A DNA stretch of 64,000 nt from Paenibacillus pasadenensis DSM 19293 (GTDB lineage Bacteria; Bacillota; Bacilli; Paenibacillales; Paenibacillaceae), in contig NZ_KE383849.1 of assembly GCF_000422485.1 (NCBI RefSeq), positions 94,367 to 158,366 on the forward strand, given 5' to 3'. This document shows positions 1 through 8,482 of this stretch, piece by piece. The notes beneath the pieces are model-generated. The model saw only the letters and a program-made list of their open reading frames with translations. It was not told where the DNA came from and searched no databases. The translations under genes were made by a program, and so were the position numbers. Numbering within the stretch: position 1 is the stretch's first letter; every line of letters starts with the position of its first letter.

Positions 1-1
1 C

Positions 2-1204
2 AAGGGCGACACGATGCGGCTGCCCTCCGCGCTGGCCCGCAGCCTGGGCATCCACGGAGCCGTCTCGCTGCGGCTGCACTTCCGGCCGAGCACCCAGACG
101 CTGTCGCTCGGCCCGCTGATCGGCGTGCTCGTCAGCCGCGACTATCCGCAGCAGCCCGATCGGCCCTTCGGCTCGATCACGATGTTCTGCCGCGAGCTGG
201 TCGACGCCTGCGCCGCGCAAGGCGCCCATGTATACTTCTTTACGCCCGAGGCGGCCGGTCCCGGTCCGCGCATCGACGGCTGGGTGCATGGCGACGGCGG
301 CTGGCGCAAGGCGAGCCTGCCCGTGCCCGACGTCGTGAACAATCGGCTGACGGCGCGCAAGCTCGAGAACCGTCCGTCCGTCCAGCAGCTGTTCAGGGAA
401 GCCAAGTCCCGCTACGGCACGCAAGTGTTCAACGAAAAGTTCCTCGACAAGCATGAGGTGTTCGATGCGCTCGGCAAGGACCCCTCGCTCGGCAAATACT
501 TGCCGGAGTCGCGGCTGCTGAAGAGCTTCGCCGATCTCAAGACGGTCTCTTCCCGCCACGCTACCGTCTTCCTCAAGCCGGTGCGGGGCAGCCTCGGCAA
601 AGGCATCATCAAGGCGAGCCGGATGGAGGGCGAGGGCATCCTCGCCACCTACACCGCCCCGACCGGCATCCGGCGGCAGGCGTATCCGACTCTCGCCAAG
701 TTCTACGGCTCGCTCGGCGGCAAGATGAAGACGGTCCGCTACCAGCTCCAGCAAGGCCTGACGCTGATCGACATCGGCAAGCGGCCGGTCGACTTCCGAG
801 CGCTCGTGCAGCGCAGCGGCACCGGCGCCTGGATCGTCACGTCGGTCGTCGCCCGCACGGCCGGCAGCAATCACTTCGTCTCCAACCTGGCTCGCGGAGG
901 CACGCTCAGCCGCGTCAAGGAGGCGGTCGGGCGCAGCAGCCTCGCTCCCGGCTACAAGGCCGGCGCAAGCGCCAAGCTGGAGAAGGCCGCGCTCGACATC
1001 GCGAAGGGGATCGAGGAGCGCATTCCCGCCCACTTCGGCGAGCTCGGCATCGACCTGGCGATGGATACCGGCGGCCGCGTCTGGCTGCTGGAGGTCAATT
1101 CCAAGCCGTCCAAAAACGACAACACGCCGCTCGAAGGGGGCAAGATCCGCCCCTCGGTGCGGAACATGATCCAATACGCGCGTTACTTGGCCGGCTTCCA
1201 ATAG
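2..1204 (+). CDS. YheC/YheD family spore-coat ATP-grasp protein (5' end outside window)
   Basis: ATP-grasp enzyme of the YheC/YheD endospore-coat family. The reading frame is open to the left edge, and the first visible residues (KGDTMRLPSALARSLG) align with the middle of the N-terminal domain of the paralogue at 2469, so the gene is truncated by the window and the ATG at 14 is probably internal. Visible ATP-grasp marks are VFLKPVRGSLGKG (nucleotide-binding lysine and glycine loop, about residue 189 of the fragment), DFRALVQ, and the metal-binding end LGIDLAMD...LLEVNSKP. First of five tandem paralogues; 69 bases separate it from the next. The substrate is unknown. The family is known from spore-coat association in Bacillus, and ATP-grasp folds usually join a carboxylate to an amine or thiol. 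Confidence 0.85.
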   Translation, partial: KGDTMRLPSALARSLGIHGAVSLRLHFRPSTQTLSLGPLIGVLVSRDYPQQPDRPFGSITMFCRELVDACAAQGAHVYFFTPEAAGPGPRIDGWVHGDGGWRKASLPVPDVVNNRLTARKLENRPSVQQLFREAKSRYGTQVFNEKFLDKHEVFDALGKDPSLGKYLPESRLLKSFADLKTVSSRHATVFLKPVRGSLGKGIIKASRMEGEGILATYTAPTGIRRQAYPTLAKFYGSLGGKMKTVRYQLQQGLTLIDIGKRPVDFRALVQRSGTGAWIVTSVVARTAGSNHFVSNLARGGTLSRVKEAVGRSSLAPGYKAGASAKLEKAALDIAKGIEERIPAHFGELGIDLAMDTGGRVWLLEVNSKPSKNDNTPLEGGKIRPSVRNMIQYARYLAGFQ

Positions 1205-1273
1205 CGTCCGGCCCGCCAGCCCGCCGCCGGTCCGCCGGCAGCAGCAGCTGAACCCCGTGAGGAGGAGCCCGCG

Positions 1274-2428
1274 ATGAAAAGCGATGCAGGCGTAATCGGA
1301 GTATGGATCGGAAAGGCGCCACGGCCGGACGGCTCCGGCAGGCTGACGGTTCCCGAGGACGGATTCCTCGCGGCTCTGGCCGAACGGGCCGCCGAGCTGC
1401 GCCTGCCGCTGCATCTGTTCGCCGCGGAAGGCTTCCGCGCCGAAACGGGCTCCCTGACCGGCTACGTCCGCGAAGGCGGATGCTGGCAGGAGCGGGAAGT
1501 CGCGCTGCCGGCCGTCGTCTACGACCGCTGCGGACCGAGCGGAGCGTCCAGCCGTCGCTTCAGCGAGCTGCAGCTGGAGCGGATGCGCCGCCTCCATCCT
1601 CATGCGCGGCTCAGCAGCTGGCTGCCCGGCAAGCTCGCGCAGCTGGAGGCGCTGCGCCGCGCCGGCTCCGAGCTGGCCGCGCTCGCGCCGCCGACCCGCC
1701 TGCTGAACGGGGCGTCCTCCGTCGCGGAGGCCGCGCGCGAATGGGGAGCAGTCTTCCTCAAGCCGGACGGCGGCATGCAGGGACGCGGCGTCCTCTCCCT
1801 CGGTCCGGACGGCAGCGGCTGGCTGCTGCGCGGCCGCGCCGGGGACGGCCGGACGCTGGCCGCCCGCTTGCCCGACCTGGAGGCGGCGGCCGAGCGGACG
1901 GAGCGGCTGGTCCGCGGACGCCGCTACATCCTCCAGCCGCAGCTGCCGCTATGCGACCGCCAAGGCCGGCCGTTCGACGTGCGGGCGCTCGTGCAGAAGG
2001 ACGGGCGCGGACGCTGGCGTCTGACCGGCACGGCGCTGCGGCGCGGACGTCCCGGCGGCATCGCCTCCAACCTGCACGGCGGCGGCGAGGCGCTGCCCGC
2101 CCGCGACGGCCTCGAGCTGCTGCTCGGCGCCGAAGGGGCGGCCCGCTGCTCGGCCGAGATCGACCGGCTGGCGCTGCTTGCCGCCGAAGCGGCCGAGAAC
2201 GCCTTCGGCCGGCTCGCCGAGCTCGGCCTCGACTTCGGCGTCGAGCCGGACGGCCGCCTCTGGCTGCTGGAGCTCAACTCCCGTCCCGGCCGCGACGCCT
2301 TCTCGTCTTTTCCCGGCGGCATCGCCCGTACGGCGGTGGAACGCCCGCTGCTCTACGCCCGCCTGCTGGGCGCGCGCCCTGTCCCGGAGCGTTCCGGCGC
2401 CCGATCGTCGGCCGCTCCTTCGCGATAA
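1274..2428 (+). CDS. YheC/YheD family ATP-grasp protein, second paralogue (384 aa)
   Basis: Start chosen at 1274 behind GAGGAGGAG. It is shorter than the paralogue at 2469 because it lacks the N-terminal beta-rich domain and begins directly with the VIGVWIGKAP strand. The ATP-grasp core is present: VFLKPDGGMQGRG near residue 159, YILQPQLPL, FDVRALVQKDGRGRW, and LGLDFGVE...LLELNSRPGRD as the metal-binding region. It differs from its neighbours in an insert-free, very Ala/Arg/Leu-rich composition. It sits in the same operon as its flanking paralogues, with 40 bases to the next start. The role in the spore coat is inferred from the family; the reaction is unknown. Confidence 0.85.
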   Translation: MKSDAGVIGVWIGKAPRPDGSGRLTVPEDGFLAALAERAAELRLPLHLFAAEGFRAETGSLTGYVREGGCWQEREVALPAVVYDRCGPSGASSRRFSELQLERMRRLHPHARLSSWLPGKLAQLEALRRAGSELAALAPPTRLLNGASSVAEAAREWGAVFLKPDGGMQGRGVLSLGPDGSGWLLRGRAGDGRTLAARLPDLEAAAERTERLVRGRRYILQPQLPLCDRQGRPFDVRALVQKDGRGRWRLTGTALRRGRPGGIASNLHGGGEALPARDGLELLLGAEGAARCSAEIDRLALLAAEAAENAFGRLAELGLDFGVEPDGRLWLLELNSRPGRDAFSSFPGGIARTAVERPLLYARLLGARPVPERSGARSSAAPSR

Positions 2429-2468
2429 ATCGACCCAACCTAGCGACAGAACGTTCAGGAGGTTCATC

Positions 2469-3839
2469 ATGAGTCTTACTTTGTGCAACGTGCATTTTTC
2501 GGATAAGAAGGACCGTGTCGTCTATGTATCCGGGCCGCTGTACCGATCGCTCAAGCTGTCGGACAAAAAGAAGCTGCAGATCAAGCTCGGCCGGGAGACG
2601 GTCACCGCCTCGGTCAAGGCGGTCAAGCGCGAGGGCAATCATGTGTTTCTCAGCTCGGCGCTCCGCCAGCAGATCCGCGTGCCGAAGTCGGGCAACGTGT
2701 TCATGCTGCACGCCTCGGAGAACGAGGTGCAGCTCGGGCCGCTCGTCGGCATCCTGAGCGACGGTTATGTCAGCTCCTCCCTGCCGTTCGGCTCGCGCAC
2801 AGGCTTCATCAAGGACCTGATCCGCATCGGCGAGAAGAAGGCGTATTTCTTCGGCTTCACCCCCAAGGACATCAATTGGTCGCAGGAGACGGTGAACGGC
2901 TATTTCCTGAACGCCGACGGCTCCTGGTATCGCAAGACCGTGCCCCTCCCCGACGTCGTCTACAACCGGCTGCCGAGCCGCAAGGCCGAGACCGGTTCCT
3001 ATATCAGCTCGCTGCGCGAGCGCTTCGTCCGCAAGGGCATCCCGTTCTTCAACTGGAGCTACTTCAACAAGTCCGACGTCTACAAGCTGCTCGACAAGGA
3101 CGTCGAGGCGCTGCGCCATCTGCCGGAATCCGTCTCCGGTCCGAGCGACGCCAAAATCAAGGAGCTGCTGGAAAAGCATCACTTCGTCTACTTCAAGCCG
3201 AGCGGCGGCAGCCTCGGAGCCGGCATCTACCGGCTGACGTACCAGCCGAAGCAAGGCTACTTCGCCCGCTACCGCAGCGGCGGCAAAAACGTGCTGCTGC
3301 GCTTCGGCACCTTCCAGGCGCTCATGCGCACGATGCACGCGCGGCACGGCAGCTCGTTCGGCGGCTATGTCGTGCAGCAGGGCATCCGGCTCGTCGAGAT
3401 CGAGGGCTGCCCGCTCGATTTCCGCTTCCACATGCACAAGAACGGCCGCAACGAATGGGTGACGGCGGGCATCGGAGCGAAAAAAGCCGGCAAGGGCAGC
3501 GTGACGACGCATATCAAGAACGGCGGCGTGCTCATGACGCCGGGCAACGCGCTCTCGCGCACGTTCGGCAGCCAGGCCGGCGAGGTGCTGGAGAAGGCGA
3601 AGCGCGTCGCGGTCAAGATGAGCGAGGCGATCGAGCGCAACTACCCGCATCGGCTCGGCGAGCTCGGCCTCGACCTCGGCATCGACAAGGACGGCGAGGT
3701 GTGGATGTTCGAAGCCAACGCCAAGCCCGGCCGCTCGATCTTCAAGCATCCGGCGCTCAAGCCGGAGGGCCGCGCCTCGCTGGAGTACATCCTCGAGCAC
3801 TGCCTCTACCTGAGCCGCTTCCGGGGGAGGGACAGCTGA
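2469..3839 (+). CDS. YheC/YheD family ATP-grasp protein, third paralogue (456 aa)
   Basis: The frame is open upstream to 2178, but the ATG at 2469 follows TCAGGAGGTTCATC and gives the typical family start MSLTLCNVHFSDKKDR. This is the full-length form: an N-terminal beta domain (about residues 1-90, containing VYVSGPLYRSLKLSDKKK), then the ATP-grasp module with VYFKPSGGSLGAG near residue 239, YVVQQGIRL, DFRFHMHKNGR, and LGLDLGID...MFEANAKPGRS. Its stop overlaps the start of the next paralogue as ATGA, so the two are translationally coupled. Spore-coat assignment follows the family; the substrate is unknown. Confidence 0.9.
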   Translation: MSLTLCNVHFSDKKDRVVYVSGPLYRSLKLSDKKKLQIKLGRETVTASVKAVKREGNHVFLSSALRQQIRVPKSGNVFMLHASENEVQLGPLVGILSDGYVSSSLPFGSRTGFIKDLIRIGEKKAYFFGFTPKDINWSQETVNGYFLNADGSWYRKTVPLPDVVYNRLPSRKAETGSYISSLRERFVRKGIPFFNWSYFNKSDVYKLLDKDVEALRHLPESVSGPSDAKIKELLEKHHFVYFKPSGGSLGAGIYRLTYQPKQGYFARYRSGGKNVLLRFGTFQALMRTMHARHGSSFGGYVVQQGIRLVEIEGCPLDFRFHMHKNGRNEWVTAGIGAKKAGKGSVTTHIKNGGVLMTPGNALSRTFGSQAGEVLEKAKRVAVKMSEAIERNYPHRLGELGLDLGIDKDGEVWMFEANAKPGRSIFKHPALKPEGRASLEYILEHCLYLSRFRGRDS

Positions 3840-5005
3840 TGGAATACGAGCTTCCGTACGGATTTTCAGCCGAGCTGACCGCGCGCAAGCCTGTGCTGGC
3901 GATATTGACGATGTCCGATCCGAAGCTCGGCTTCCGCGGCAACCGGGCTAATTTCGCCGATCTGGTCCGTACCGGCAAAGAGATGGGCTTCATCGTCTAC
4001 GTGCTGCCGATGCGCTACCTGAAGTTCTCCCAGCCGATGCTGACCGGCTTCTCGCTCGCCGACTCGGCGGGCAAGGGCGGCGAGTGGGAAAAGGGACTGT
4101 TCCCTTTCCCCGACCTCGTCTACAACCGCATCCCGCAGCGCGAGGATGAGCTCATGCCGCGCGTCCAGCGCAAGCTGAAGCTGCTGCTCGCGAGTCCCCG
4201 CGTGAAGGGCGTGTTCAACCCGTCCTTTTTCAACAAATGGGAGCTGTTCGAATGGCTGCGGAAATCGCAGGCGACGAAGCGCTACATCCCGGCGACGCGC
4301 CGGATGGCGACCGTGGGCGGACTCGACCGGATGATGAGCAAGCATCCGTACCTGTACCTCAAGCCCGTCAGCGGCAAGGCCGGCAAGGGCATCATGACGA
4401 TCCGCGTCTATCCGGAGAAGCCGCTGCCGTACCGGCTCAGCATCCAGAACCGGAAAAAAAGCAGCACCTATAATTGTTCGACGGTAACCAAGCTATGGGC
4501 GCGTATCCTGAAAGAGAGCGGCGGCGCAACGTACATCGCCCAGCAAGGGATCGACCTTGCCTTGTACCAGGAGCGGCGGTTCGACCTGCGCGCGCTCGTG
4601 CAAAAGAACGGCGCCGGCCAGTGGTCGGTCACCGGAGTCGGCGCGAGGGTCGCCGGCTCCAAGAGCATCACGACCCATGTGCCGCGCGGCGGCAGCATCG
4701 AGGATCCGGAGAAGCTGCTCAGCCATGCGTTCGGCGCGGAGAAGGCGCGCCAGCTGATCAGCCGTGCGCGCAGCGCCTGCGTGCAGCTGGCCCGTCAGAT
4801 CGAGTCGGCCAGCGGCCATAGCCACGGCGAGATGTCGATGGATCTCGGCGTCGATGCCGCGGGCGGACTGTGGTTCTTCGAAGCCAACTCCAAGCCGATG
4901 AAGTTCGACGAGCCTCATATCCGCAAGAAATCGCTCGAGCGCATCTTCCATTACGGCAGCTATCTGATGCGCTCGCCGAAGCCGGGAAAGGCTGGAGGCG
5001 CTTGA
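3839..5005 (+). CDS. YheC/YheD family ATP-grasp protein, fourth paralogue (388 aa)
   Basis: Starts inside the stop of the previous gene (ATGA at 3839) behind GGGGGAGGG. Short form without the N-terminal beta domain. Core motifs: LYLKPVSGKAGKG near residue 170, YIAQQGIDL, FDLRALVQKNGAGQW, and MSMDLGVD...FFEANSKPMKF. The stretch around 4450-4500 (KKSSTYNCSTVTKLWA) is locally lower in GC than the rest of the gene. Followed after one base by the GNAT gene. The biochemical role is unknown beyond a predicted ATP-dependent ligase. Confidence 0.88.
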   Translation: MEYELPYGFSAELTARKPVLAILTMSDPKLGFRGNRANFADLVRTGKEMGFIVYVLPMRYLKFSQPMLTGFSLADSAGKGGEWEKGLFPFPDLVYNRIPQREDELMPRVQRKLKLLLASPRVKGVFNPSFFNKWELFEWLRKSQATKRYIPATRRMATVGGLDRMMSKHPYLYLKPVSGKAGKGIMTIRVYPEKPLPYRLSIQNRKKSSTYNCSTVTKLWARILKESGGATYIAQQGIDLALYQERRFDLRALVQKNGAGQWSVTGVGARVAGSKSITTHVPRGGSIEDPEKLLSHAFGAEKARQLISRARSACVQLARQIESASGHSHGEMSMDLGVDAAGGLWFFEANSKPMKFDEPHIRKKSLERIFHYGSYLMRSPKPGKAGGA

Positions 5006-5006
5006 C

Positions 5007-5987
5007 ATGAAGGCAATGCTTCTGACACCGAAGCAATGGACCCGCAGCCGGGAGCCGCTCCTGCGGCTGATGGCCGCCTGGGGCGGCGGACGGCTGTCGG
5101 CGGCGGGCCTAGCGGCTCTGAAGGAGCTGCGGGCGGAGGAGCTGGAGACCGCGGGCGGAGGGGCTCCGGCGGCGGCGCTGGCCGTCCTGCTGGAGCAGGG
5201 ACGTCCGGCGGGCATCGCCTTTGCCCGCAAGGCAGGCCGGGAGGCCTGCCTTGTCGCCGTCTCGCCGCCCTGCCGCGGCCGAGGAGCCGGCAGCCGGCTG
5301 CTGCGCGAGCTGCAGCGGACGTGGGGAGCGCTCGACTGCCGCGTCGCCGCGGACAACGCCGCGAGCATGAAGATGTGCTTCCGCGCTGGCATGGCCGCAG
5401 TGGCGCTGGAGGACGGCCCGACCGGCAAGCCGACGCTCGTGTTCCGCAGCGGCGCCGGCGCGCTTGCCGCGCAAGGCGCGCAAGACGGCGCAGCGCGGGC
5501 GGAGGCGCTACGCGAGGCGGCTCGGATTGAGACGGCGCAAGTCAATGCGGCGCGTTCCCAGGCGGGTCGGTCTGAGGTAGAGCGTTTCGAAGTGGAGCGG
5601 CCTCAGGCGGAGCGGTTCGAGACGGCTTGGTTCGAGGCGGCTCAGCCTCAGGCGGAGCGGTCCCAGGTGGGGCGGTCCGAGGCGGAGCGGTTCGAGGCGG
5701 CTTGGCCTCAGGCGGAGCGGTCCCAGGTGGGGCGGTCCGAGGCGGAGCGGTCCGAGGCGGCTTGGCCTCAGGCGGAACGGTCCCAGGTGGGGCGGTCCCA
5801 GGTGGGGCGGTCCCAGGTAGGGCGGTCCGAGGCGGGGGCGACGAAAGCAGCGCGCACCGCAGGCGCGGCGCGAACCCCCTCCTCCCGGCCTTCCGGCCGC
5901 GAGCTCCTTCCGAAAAAGCCCGCTGCTGCAAGGAGGGATGATCATGGCTCAGCCGGTGCTCGGCATCTTAACGTTATACCTCAATGA
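5007..5987 (+). CDS. GNAT-like N-acetyltransferase with long tandem-repeat C-terminal tail
   Basis: 326 aa. The ATG at 5007 lies one base after the preceding stop, with GGAGG 8 bases upstream. Residues 1 to about 150 resemble a compact GNAT acetyltransferase: the acetyl-CoA loop SPPCRGRGAGSRLL lies near residue 90, followed by VAADNAASMKMCFRAGM. From about residue 180 the protein is a low-complexity tail built from pentapeptide-sized units (such as RSQVG, RSEAE, RFEAA, WPQAE) encoded by 15-bp repeats in a 60-bp higher-order period. The last 44 bases overlap the next gene, which fits a tail extended by repeat slippage. Acetylation of a spore-coat component is plausible from context only. The tail makes the true end of the gene uncertain. 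Confidence 0.7.
   Translation: MKAMLLTPKQWTRSREPLLRLMAAWGGGRLSAAGLAALKELRAEELETAGGGAPAAALAVLLEQGRPAGIAFARKAGREACLVAVSPPCRGRGAGSRLLRELQRTWGALDCRVAADNAASMKMCFRAGMAAVALEDGPTGKPTLVFRSGAGALAAQGAQDGAARAEALREAARIETAQVNAARSQAGRSEVERFEVERPQAERFETAWFEAAQPQAERSQVGRSEAERFEAAWPQAERSQVGRSEAERSEAAWPQAERSQVGRSQVGRSQVGRSEAGATKAARTAGAARTPSSRPSGRELLPKKPAAARRDDHGSAGARHLNVIPQ
5560..5835 (+). repeat. Tandem 15-bp repeats in 60-bp higher-order units inside the GNAT gene
   Basis: The sequence is a run of 15-bp units of the type GCGGTCCGAGGCGGA, GCGGTCCCAGGTGGG and GCGGTTCGAGGCGGC. From about 5635 the order of units repeats almost perfectly every 60 bases (5638, 5698, 5758), with single-base differences. Because 15 and 60 are multiples of three, copy-number change keeps the reading frame. 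Confidence 0.85.
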
Positions 5988-7797
5988 GAACAAGGCGCTC
6001 GAGGAGCGCCCGATCTATCAGCGGATGATCGTCGCCGGCAAGAAAATGGGGCTCGACGTGTTCGTCTTCACGCCTGCCGACGTCGATTACGAGAAGAACC
6101 GGATCCAGGCGATGATCTACGATCCGTCGTCGAAGACGTGGTCGCGGCGCTGGACCTCCTTTCCCCATATGATCTTCGACCGCTGCCGCATCCAGCAGAG
6201 CTACCGCTTCGAGCAGCTTCAGAAATTCCGCTCCCGCTACGGCCATCTGACCTTCCTCAACCGGATGCTGCGCAACAAATGGACGGTGTACAAGACGCTG
6301 GCCGCGCAAAGCCGGTTTCAAGGACGGCAGCCGCTGACCGTGCTGTATGCCGGACACAAGGATCTGGCCGACATGCTGCGCCGCTTCCCGCTCGTCTTCC
6401 TCAAGCCGATCAACGGAACGGGCGGGCGCGGCATCCTGCGGATCGAGCGGCAGAAGGAAGGCGTCTATCTCATCCAAGGACGCGATCAGTCTCGGCGCAT
6501 CATCCGGCCGCAGAAGGTCGGAGCGGCCGCGCTGCAGGAGCGGCTTTCCTCCTGGAGCCTCGGCGGCGGCAAGTACATCGTGCAGCAGGGCATCATGATC
6601 AAGCTGCCGAGCGGCCGCGTCCACGACTACCGGCTGCTCGTGCAGAAGAACGGCCGCGGCGAATGGGAGCCGACCGGCTGCGCGGGCCGGGTCGGCGCGG
6701 CGGGCAGCATCACCTCCAACCTGCACGGCGGCGGCAAGGCGATGCGCATGGAGGAGCTGCTCTCCTCCTGGGTCGGCGACGAGGAGCTGGCCGCGTCCGT
6801 ACGCCGCGAGGCGGAGCAGTTCGGCGTCGAAGTCGCGGCCCATCTGGAGCGGCAGTACGGCCGCCTGTGCGAGCTGGCGCTCGACCTGGCGATCGACAAG
6901 AAAGGCGGCATCTGGCTGCTCGAGGTCAATCCGAAGCCCGCGCGCGAGGTGTTCCGCCAGAGCGGCGATCTCGCGACCTATGAGCGGGCCATCGTGAAGC
7001 CGCTGGAGTACGCGCTGTACCTCTACTCGAGACGCGGACGCAAGTCCGGCGGCCGCACGACAGGCGGACGCACGGCCGGGTCGCGCACGAGAGGCTCGCG
7101 CACGGCCGGATCGAGGACGACGGGCTCGCGCACGACCGGTTCAAGCCTGGGCGGCGCGCAGCCGGTCGGCTCGGGGCCGGCGGCAGACGAAGCGGCGACG
7201 CTCGGCTCCGGCTCGAAGCGCCGGAATGCGGAGCCCGGCGGCAGCCGCAGCCCGGCCGGGACGGCGGCAGGCAGCGGCAGGAGCGGATTGGCCGGATCGG
7301 CGGCAGGCAGCGGCAGTAGCGGTCCGGCCGGGACGGCCGCAGGCAGCGGCAGGAGCGGATTGGCCGGATCGGCGGCAGGCAGCGGCAAAAGCGGCGCGGC
7401 CAGCTCGGCCGCGGACGGCGGCAAGCGCTCGGCGGCAGGCGGCGCGCAGGGACGCGTTTCGAAGCAGCCGCCTGGCGGGCGGCGCGAGGAGAACGAGTCG
7501 CCGGATCGGCGGCGCAAGCCGAGACCGCTGGCCGGATCGGGTCCGTTCGCGGCGAACAAGCCGACGATCCGCTCCGTCCCGGCGCCGGCGAGTTCCGCTC
7601 TTTCCGCTGACATGGATGAGGCGGAGCTTGAGCCTCTTGCCGCGCCGGCCGATACGGCGGCGAAGCAGGGCGATCCGTCGGTAAAGCAGGCCAATTCATC
7701 AGCGAGGCAGGCCGATTCGTCGGCGAAGCAGGCCGATCCGTCGGCCGAGCAAGTCGACACAGCGGCCGCGCCGCAGACGGAGGAGAACGGGGAGTAG
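5944..7797 (+). CDS. YheC/YheD family ATP-grasp protein with 260-residue Gly/Ser/Arg repeat tail
   Basis: 617 aa. The ATG at 5944 (MAQPVLGILTLYL) is preferred over the in-frame ATG at 5938 because AAGGAGGG then lies 7 bases upstream. Residues 1 to about 358 are the ATP-grasp module: VFLKPINGTGGRG near residue 149, YIVQQGIMI, DYRLLVQKNGRGEW, and LALDLAID...LLEVNPKPARE. The rest is low complexity: SRTTG-type 5-residue repeats (nt 7040-7145), 12-residue repeats of the form GSGRSGLAGSAA (nt 7265-7400), then 7-residue repeats such as KQADPSA (nt 7665-7755). Such tails recall spore surface proteins. The enzyme part looks intact. Last gene of the array. Confidence 0.85.
   Translation: MAQPVLGILTLYLNENKALEERPIYQRMIVAGKKMGLDVFVFTPADVDYEKNRIQAMIYDPSSKTWSRRWTSFPHMIFDRCRIQQSYRFEQLQKFRSRYGHLTFLNRMLRNKWTVYKTLAAQSRFQGRQPLTVLYAGHKDLADMLRRFPLVFLKPINGTGGRGILRIERQKEGVYLIQGRDQSRRIIRPQKVGAAALQERLSSWSLGGGKYIVQQGIMIKLPSGRVHDYRLLVQKNGRGEWEPTGCAGRVGAAGSITSNLHGGGKAMRMEELLSSWVGDEELAASVRREAEQFGVEVAAHLERQYGRLCELALDLAIDKKGGIWLLEVNPKPAREVFRQSGDLATYERAIVKPLEYALYLYSRRGRKSGGRTTGGRTAGSRTRGSRTAGSRTTGSRTTGSSLGGAQPVGSGPAADEAATLGSGSKRRNAEPGGSRSPAGTAAGSGRSGLAGSAAGSGSSGPAGTAAGSGRSGLAGSAAGSGKSGAASSAADGGKRSAAGGAQGRVSKQPPGGRREENESPDRRRKPRPLAGSGPFAANKPTIRSVPAPASSALSADMDEAELEPLAAPADTAAKQGDPSVKQANSSARQADSSAKQADPSAEQVDTAAAPQTEENGE
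7265..7400 (+). repeat. 36-bp tandem repeats encoding a Gly/Ser-rich tail
   Basis: Four consecutive 36-bp units encode 12-residue blocks beginning GSG and ending AGSAA or AGTAA. Units one and three are nearly identical in DNA (ggcagcggcaggagcggatt and following). The last unit diverges into GSGKSGAASSAA. Confidence 0.8.
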
Positions 7798-7857
7798 ACA
7801 GAATCCGTCTTGTCCGTTCGGAAGGACCCGGGCAGCCTAGGAAGGTCGATTTCGTGA

Positions 7858-8290
7858 AAAAATCGGCCTGCGGACTCCCCCGAGCGCGATCCTCGGCCTG
7901 CAACCCGATAAAATCGGCTTGCGGACTCCCCGCGGCGCGATCCCCGGGCCGTAACCCGAAAAAATCGGCTTACGGACTCCCCGGGGCGCGATTCTCGGGC
8001 CGCAACCCGATAAAATCGGCTTACGGACTCCCCGGGGCGTGATCCTCGGCCTGCAACCCGAAAAAATCGGCTTACGGACTCCCCGGGGCGCGATCCCCGG
8101 GCTGCAACCCGATAAAATCGGCTTGCGGACTCCCCGGGGCGCGATCCTCGGCCTGCAACCCGATAAAATCGGCTTGCAGACTCTCCGGAGCGCGATTCTC
8201 GGGCCGTAACCCGAAAAAATCGGCTTGCGGACTCCCCGGAGCTCGCTCCTCGGGCTGCAACCCGATAAAATCGGCTTACGGACTCCCCAA
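7858..8290. repeat. Intergenic minisatellite, nine copies with exact 51-bp period
   Basis: The core AATCGGCTTGCGGAC recurs at 7861, 7912, 7963, 8014, 8065, 8116, 8167, 8218 and 8269, that is every 51 bases without exception; the last copy is partial. Each unit runs through a short AT-loop palindrome (CCGAT-AAA-ATCGG), then TTGCGGACTCCCC, a GGGGCGCGATCC block and CTGCAACCCGAT. Copies differ by scattered substitutions but never by indels. All three minus-strand frames stay open across it, as expected for a stop-free 51-bp unit. The rest of the gap (7798-7857 and 8291-8339) shows nothing recognisable. Confidence 0.9.
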
Positions 8291-8339
8291 GGCGCAGCTC
8301 CTCCGCAAAGCGGCTGTACACGAAAAGATACGTACATCA

Positions 8340-8382
8340 AAAAACCAGGACGAAGCTGCTTCCCGGCCTCGTCCTGGTTTTC
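8340..8382. terminator. Rho-independent terminator, probably for the HAD/kinase operon
   Basis: A stem of AAACCAGGACGA pairs with TCGTCCTGGTTT around an 15-base loop, with A and T runs on both sides. Positioned for transcripts arriving from the minus-strand genes; it may act in both directions. The 100 bases from here to the HAD stop hold nothing recognisable. Confidence 0.75.
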
Positions 8383-8482
8383 CGTTTGCAATCCGGCCGC
8401 GGGCTTTCCGCAGCCGGCGCCGCGCTCGGGCGTCCCGCCTTGCTTCTCTACGTCCAGCCGCGCTCCCCGGCTGACGGCCGCT

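Noticed and set aside
2274..3800. 508-codon open frame on the minus strand opposite the third ATP-grasp gene
   Set aside because: Antisense shadow of a GC-rich gene; the plus-strand protein has clear family motifs, a ribosome binding site and operon context, while the antisense product matches nothing.
7858..8290. CRISPR-like regular spacing
   Set aside because: The whole 51-bp unit is conserved, with no short repeat alternating with unrelated spacers, and no cas genes are near.
7023..8321. 432-codon minus-strand frame with a 17-residue repeat (such as GESASRFYRVAARGSRP)
   Set aside because: A stop-free 51-bp unit keeps all three minus-strand frames open; the frame also runs antisense into the ATP-grasp tail and has no ribosome binding site.
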